Positions 59,221-64,000 of a stretch of DNA of 64,000 bases are shown here, in pieces; the stretch's first letter is position 1; the number at the start of each line of letters is the position of its first letter. The stretch is from NCBI GenBank assembly GCA_003971905.1, contig RSEE01000064.1, forward strand, positions 310,001 to 374,000, read 5' to 3'. The notes beneath the pieces were generated by a model. The model ran no database searches. It was given only the letters and a program-made list of their open reading frames with translations, and had not been told where the DNA came from. The position numbers and the translations under genes are program-made. The stretch comes from Moniliella sp. 'wahieum' (taxonomy: Eukaryota; Basidiomycota; Moniliellomycetes; Moniliellales; Moniliellaceae).

Positions 59221-60374
59221 GGGGCGGGTGGGGGAATGCGGAATGCAGAGACGAAAGGGAAGAAGCAAGAGGAGGAGAGGGAGAGGGAGGTGGTGATGGT
59301 GGTTGGAAACGGCAAGTCCCCTGCAGGTTGGCTTTTGTGGACACCCAGCGGAGAGGGGTGTTCGGGGGAGGAGGGGGGAGCGGGTAGGCGAGCAGGCGGC
59401 GAAGCGGCATGCCGGCCAGGCAGCACACAGGTACCGTGCGGGGTACGCACCGCAGCGGTTAGACATGGTAGATAGCCTCTGGAACAGCAGCTGCGAGCAC
59501 GGGGCCTGCACGGGGCCTGCACGGGGCCTGCGTAGGCCTCCGTCCCGCACGGGGGGGTATGGGCTGGCGCAGCGCTGCCCGCCGCCGGCTGGGCACTGGG
59601 TGCTGCACTGCTGCGCCGGGCGCTGCCAAGCACGAGCCAAGCTGCCCGACGCACGGCGGCTGCCGGGGGTGGAGCACGCGGCAGGGCGCCACTGTCGGTG
59701 CCTCCGGCTGCTCGGCCTTTTGCGTGCGCGGCGGCTGGCTGGCGCCGTGGCCTGCCTGCCTGACAGCCGCCGTGGCGCGCAGGACGAGAGCCTCAGCGCA
59801 TGGGCCGAGCTGGCAGGGTGCAGGGTGCAACCCGTGTGCAACCTCTGCCTCGGGTTTCCGTCCCCAGGCCCCACAAGTTGGCTGAGCAGCTGCGCGCTAC
59901 GCTGCGCTCTTAAATCTTACCTAAGGCCTAAGGCCTGGCTGCCTGTCTCCGCTGCTCGCCCCCCGTGGAGAGACGGTAATTGGTTGTCTTCGGTTTTCAA
60001 TTCGGCATCCTTATCGATTATCCATCACCGTCCCCCCGCTCCCGCCATCGTCCCCTCGTGCTCCTTCCCACCGGCACCAACTATCGGCTACTGCGGTCGC
60101 ACTCCAACTATCGAACCAGGCATGGACCAGCCCAAATATGCTTCGAGACAATGCGGGGGCAGGGGAGCGCAGGGGAGGGGAGGGATTGGCCCAATAGAGG
60201 TGAGGTGCGCGTGGTGGGGACGTTGAGGGAGGGGGCGACTTGCTGCAGAGCAAGATGAAGAATTCCATCCAAGCGCGGCAGGCAGGTACATACGCATGGA
60301 CGCATGGACGCATGGTACTCCAGGGCCGCTGTGGGGCACATGGGGAGAGAGCAAGGGAGGGGAGGGGGCAATGT
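59221..60374. other. intergenic, no supported gene
   Basis: About 1.15 kb of GC-rich sequence with a repeated CACGGGGCCTG word at 59498-59530. No protein motif on either strand. Confidence 0.5.
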
Positions 60375-61061
60375 CTAGCCCAAGCTCGGGTACAACTTCT
60401 TGGTTCGTGCCACCACCTTCTTCACGTCCTGGCTGCGTGCGCGCGTGGTGACCAGCAACGCATCCGGAGTATCAATCACCACCACGTCGTCGACGCCGAG
60501 ACAGGCTATTGGCCGTCCGGCGGCCGGGACGATGATGCCGCCCGCCTGGGACTCGGTGATGACCAACCGATGGTCGCCCAGCACCCTAGCCTCGCCCTTT
60601 TCCGCCGGGATGAGCCCTGCGAGCGAAGCAAAGTCGCCCACGTCGTCCCAGCCAAACGTAGCTGGCACCACGGCCACCTTGCCCAACTTGGCTGCCGGCT
60701 CAGCGACCGCATGGTCAATCGCAATTTTTTCCAACTCGGGCCAGATCTGAGTAAAGGCAGCTTGCTTGGCTTCGGGGCCTTGGTCCCACGCCGCACCTAC
60801 CTTGAGCAAGCCCTGGTGCAACTCGGGCTTGGTGTGCGCCAGCAAGTCCAGTAACACTTTGGCCTGCACCACAAACATGCCTCCGTTCCAGCGGTACTCG
60901 CCCGTCTTCAAATACGCCGAAGCGGTCTTGGCATCGGGCTTTTCCACAAGTCAGCGACGACGCGCGCATTGGGCGCCGCCTCAACCCCGACCAAGGGCGC
61001 TCCCAGCTTAATGTACCCGAACCCAGTGCTGGGGTAGGACGGTGCAATCCCAATGGTAACC
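60375..61061 (-). pseudogene. bacterial-type mannose-1-phosphate guanylyltransferase, C-terminal part, cut by a retroelement
   Basis: The enzyme makes GDP-mannose from mannose-1-phosphate and GTP. Visible blocks: VTIGIAPSYPSTGFGYIKLG, VEKPDAKTASAYLKTG, YRWNGGMFVVQAKVLL, IWPELEKIAIDHAVAEP, VVPATFGWDDVGDFASLAGL and the C-terminal VVVIDTPDALLVTT, ending at 60375. These are blocks of the short bacterial ManC type as found in actinobacteria, not of the eukaryotic Psa1/VIG9 enzyme, so lateral transfer is likely. About 229 codons are visible; family members have about 350. The missing N-terminal third, with the GTP-binding loop, stops exactly where the copia LTR begins at 61062, so the gene was split by that insertion and its 5' part should lie beyond the element, outside the window. 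A one-base gap in a TT pair near 60950 also shifts the frame and is probably a sequence error. Confidence 0.85.
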
Positions 61062-61195
61062 TGTTGACATCCGTCCTAGGACCGCGCGGACCCTGAGTCA
61101 CGTGAGTCAGCTTTCATTCCTTCCGAGCTCGCACCAGTCTTCTGGACGAGTCAGTCGCAGAAGCTTCTTAGTCCAATACGACGTTCAGTGCTCAC
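61062..61195 (+). repeat. 5' long terminal repeat (right end approximate)
   Basis: Starts TGTTGA, as copia LTRs do. The right end is placed just before TGTGGTAGTAGCGAGG at 61199-61214, which resembles a primer-binding site, but without the 3' LTR the exact end cannot be fixed. The bases TAACC at 61057-61061 are the expected position of one five-base target duplication. Confidence 0.6.
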
Positions 61196-64000
61196 ATTCT
61201 GTGGTAGTAGCGAGGCCGACAGAGTTACATCCTTATCTGCTCATCCCTGAGCTGGCCAAAACTACACCCACAACCATGGGCGCCAACGCTAACACCGATC
61301 TCTCGGTCAGCGACACCACAATGGTGAACAAGCGCGATTACTGGACACCAACCGGTCGCGATCCGCCACCGATTGGCACCGACAACGAGGAACTCATGAT
61401 GCTTTGCGCCGAAGCGCACCTGTGGTTCAAGAAGACGAACGACATCGATGTCGTTAAAGAGAAGATCAACAGAGCTATACACGACAGAGCCGAGTGGCTT
61501 GGATGGAAGGACGAACCTACGTCTATCACGACAAACTGGGTTCGACGGGCTACGAATTTTGTGGTGCAAAACATCCACCAAATGGAAACTCAACCCAACG
61601 CAACTTTGGGGGCACCTACAGGCGCAGCCTCGCGACCCGAGTACGACCTTTACAGATCACTACGCGAGTCTCCCACCAAGAATATCAAGTGGCCTGATCT
61701 GAACAAAGACCCGTCCGCCTACAGCGCTTGGGAAGACGAATTTCTCTTCGCGATAACAGATGCCCACCCCCACGCAAGCGACGTCGTCCAGAATGGTCGC
61801 AGCTCCCGCTACTTCACCGAGGACCTCGACAGACGCTTGCACAACCTTCTTAGGGAAGCCATGCCGTCAACCCTCTTCCGGACGATCCGCACCCACCACG
61901 AAATATCATGCACCCAGGACACGCTGAACATGCTGCGTCAGCGGTATGGATATACGCCTACCGCAAACAGAGGGCCTCTACTCATTCGCTACTTTTCGGC
62001 CGACCAAGGAAACCGATCGGGTCGAGACTACCTCGACTACATGGAAGAGATCAGTGCAAGCCTGACGCGAGCGGGCATCCCACTTACGGAAGAGCAGGAA
62101 CGCACTGGGATCCTACTCGGCTTACGCGACATGAGCATTCGCCAGCGTGAAGAGCGCTCGAGTCTAGACAAGTTACGGCAGGCCGTGATGGACATACCAG
62201 CCGCCACGTATCCCGGTGGAGAAAGGAAGAGAAACGGAGGCAAGCCGGTCAACGGAGGAACGCCTTGGACTCGACCCGACAGCGGGGGACGACCCACCAG
62301 CGGGGGAAAAAACTCCAGCGGGGGCAAAGCCGGCGACGACAACCTCGCGGACACAAAGACCAAGGGGCAAGACCGCACCAACCAACCCTGGCGCAGCGCG
62401 ACGTCTAATAAACCTGTTGTCCCTCCGCGCAACCCAGGCCGAGCCAACGCTCACGTCGCTCAGAGAGCGAGCTCTCCCGAGTCTGAAGTGATTGACGTTG
62501 ATGCGGGCACAGCTGACTACTAGGAACTCGGGGGCGAAATGCGAATCATCCGGGCATTATATGACAGTGGGGCATTCCCATCCATTTGGAAAGACAAATC
62601 CGTCTTCACATCCATGACCCCTTGCGACGACGAGATAGAGGTTGCTAACGGGACACATGTAAAGGCGGAAGGACGAGGCACGGCCACAATCCGTATCCGA
62701 TGCTTAGGAGGACACCAAATGGAGATAAAACTCCCCAACAGCCTATACATGCCCCGTTTCAGCCGAAATCTCGTCAGTGTAGCACACCTGTCGAACACCG
62801 GAATCGCATCATACTTCGCCCCACACCAGAAGGGTATCTGGCTTGGTAACCCAGGATCCACCCTACGAAAAGTAACCGGCAGTGACTATCAATTCACGAT
62901 CTTACACAACCCGCGAACGCCACCCACACCCCTGCGGGCCATGGCGACCAAACCGATCAAACCGGCCGACCCACCCTCAACCCCAAACTCCCTCGCAGCA
63001 TCCCTGGCCCTGGACCACGTCTCTAAAGCCCACAAACGCTGGAACCACGCAGCCATCGACCTCCTCCCCTGGCTTACACGATCGGAAACCGCAGGCCTCC
63101 GCGTCACAGCCAAGCATATCTCCCTCTGTCGTTCAGAGTGGGATTGCCCAACATGCGCGGTGGCACTAGCGACAGCATCGCCCCATCCGAGCCGGGACCG
63201 CCTCCGATCCAAAAGACCTTTCGAGGTCCTCCACGTCGACGTAGTAGACCTCCCCCGGGTAACCGGCATGGGGCACGGATACGCCCTCGTCGCCGTTGAT
63301 GACTTCACGCGGTACGTCTTCACCACAGCGATCCCGACAAAGGGCGCTGCAACGAAGGAACTGCGGAACCTCATATTGCGGGAGCAACGCTACGGCCCGG
63401 ACAGACTGCTGCGGACTTTGCGCACGGACAACGCCCCCGAATTGACAAGCGCACTGCAACCTTTTCTGGACGAGCAAGGCATCACGTCAGAACGGACAAT
63501 CCCGGGGCAGAGTGCTAGCAACGGTGTGGCTGAGCGTGCCATCCGAACCATAACGACTCGTGCAAGGCAGTTGCTCTTGGGTACAGGTCTTCCGACGTCG
63601 GACTGGTGGGAACACAGCCTCCACGCTGCGTGCTTCACCCAAAACCAAATGCCACTCAAAACATCCGGGGAAGACAACAAATCGCGATTTGAGCGATACA
63701 AAGGCCACGCATACTCGTTACCGATGCAACCCTTTGGCCGCGTTGCATACCTCCATCTGCCCGAGTCACGCCGCGAGCACAAGCTCAGCGGCGGGCAGAG
63801 GAAGGTATGCTGGTAGGATACCACCATCAGCGCGGATCAAAGGGATGGCTCTTCGCCACATACCAACCATCCCTGGGTACCTTCACCTACCGCTGGTCGA
63901 AACCGTACAAATGGGGCAACGCCATCTACCCCCATCTCCACCCCGACCACTTCCCACCCGACATCTCCAAATCACCTCAAATTAAAATCGACAGTGAAAA
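61062..64000 (+). mobile_element. Ty1/copia LTR retrotransposon, cut by the window edge
   Basis: Begins TGTTGACATCC at 61062, inside the guanylyltransferase gene, and runs off the right edge. Parts in order: a short 5' LTR, a gag region (about 61.28-62.5 kb), then protease and integrase (about 62.5-63.9 kb). Integrase before reverse transcriptase is the copia order; the reverse transcriptase, RNase H and 3' LTR would lie outside the window. The protease has a DSG active site; the integrase has the zinc-binding H/C region ending CPTC, then the Asp, Asp and Glu of the catalytic core in VDVVDLP, TDNAPE and VAERAIRT. In the visible part the element looks nearly whole, with at most about one or two breaks, so the insertion is probably recent. 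The same point is supported by its disruption of a gene whose remaining part is still well conserved. Confidence 0.93.

Noticed and set aside
58723-59874. Single long minus-strand gene of 383 codons covering the CYSTM locus
   Set aside because: Only its 58886-59220 part matches a known family, and a good intron and start codon define that smaller gene. The rest is Arg/Pro/Ser-rich without motif.

Overview
This window looks like nuclear DNA of a GC-rich filamentous or dimorphic fungus, most likely a basidiomycete. The evidence is the gene set: a Zn2Cys6 transcription factor with the fungal-specific regulatory domain, an SREBP/Sre1 homologue, an Nrg1-like two-finger repressor, a Sac7/Bag7-type RhoGAP, a DHA1 transporter and a Ty1/copia element. 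Introns are short (about 60 to 150 nt) and most have the donor GTACGT. Two intron-bearing tRNA genes fit the same picture. The species cannot be fixed from sequence alone.

Layout. 1.5-3.6 kb: C2H2 repressor (minus). 3.6-9.5 kb: gene-free, repeat-rich. 9.5-12.0 kb: divergent forkhead factor (minus). 12.0-19.6 kb: gene-free, with the densest set of seven-base repeats. 19.6-22.8 kb: RhoGAP (plus). 24.2-25.8 kb: MFS transporter (minus). 29.4 kb: tRNA-Glu, then peptidyl-tRNA hydrolase 2 (plus). 30.4-34.5 kb: Zn2Cys6 factor (minus). 34.5-41.6 kb: gene-poor. 41.6-46.1 kb: a doubtful small gene and the SREBP homologue (minus). 47.1 kb: tRNA-Asp. 49.5-50.3 kb: small secreted protein (plus). 52.2-59.2 kb: a run of four minus-strand housekeeping genes (EMG1, mitochondrial prolyl-tRNA synthetase, Icp55-like aminopeptidase P, CYSTM protein). 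60.4-61.06 kb: the C-terminal part of a bacterial-type mannose-1-phosphate guanylyltransferase, cut by a Ty1/copia element that runs from 61.06 kb off the right edge.

How the genes relate. Four are transcription regulators (Nrg1-like, forkhead, Zn2Cys6, SREBP), probably acting on nutrient, cell-cycle and sterol/oxygen responses. Several others serve translation or mitochondria: Pth2, EMG1 for 18S rRNA modification, mitochondrial ProRS, and Icp55, which trims imported mitochondrial proteins. I see no operon-like or biosynthetic cluster; gene order looks incidental.

Two window-wide patterns stand out. First, the gene-free DNA is full of short arrays with a seven-base period. Their units differ from place to place but often contain a six-base palindrome (AAGCTT, AGTACT, ACTAGT, AACGTT, ACGCGT, AGATCT, AGGCCT, AGCGCT). 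I do not recognise this as a described repeat family. Second, almost every conserved host gene changes reading frame one or more times, often at homopolymer runs, although its protein motifs are well kept. This looks more like uncorrected sequencing indels than gene decay, so exact exon ends here are often approximate.
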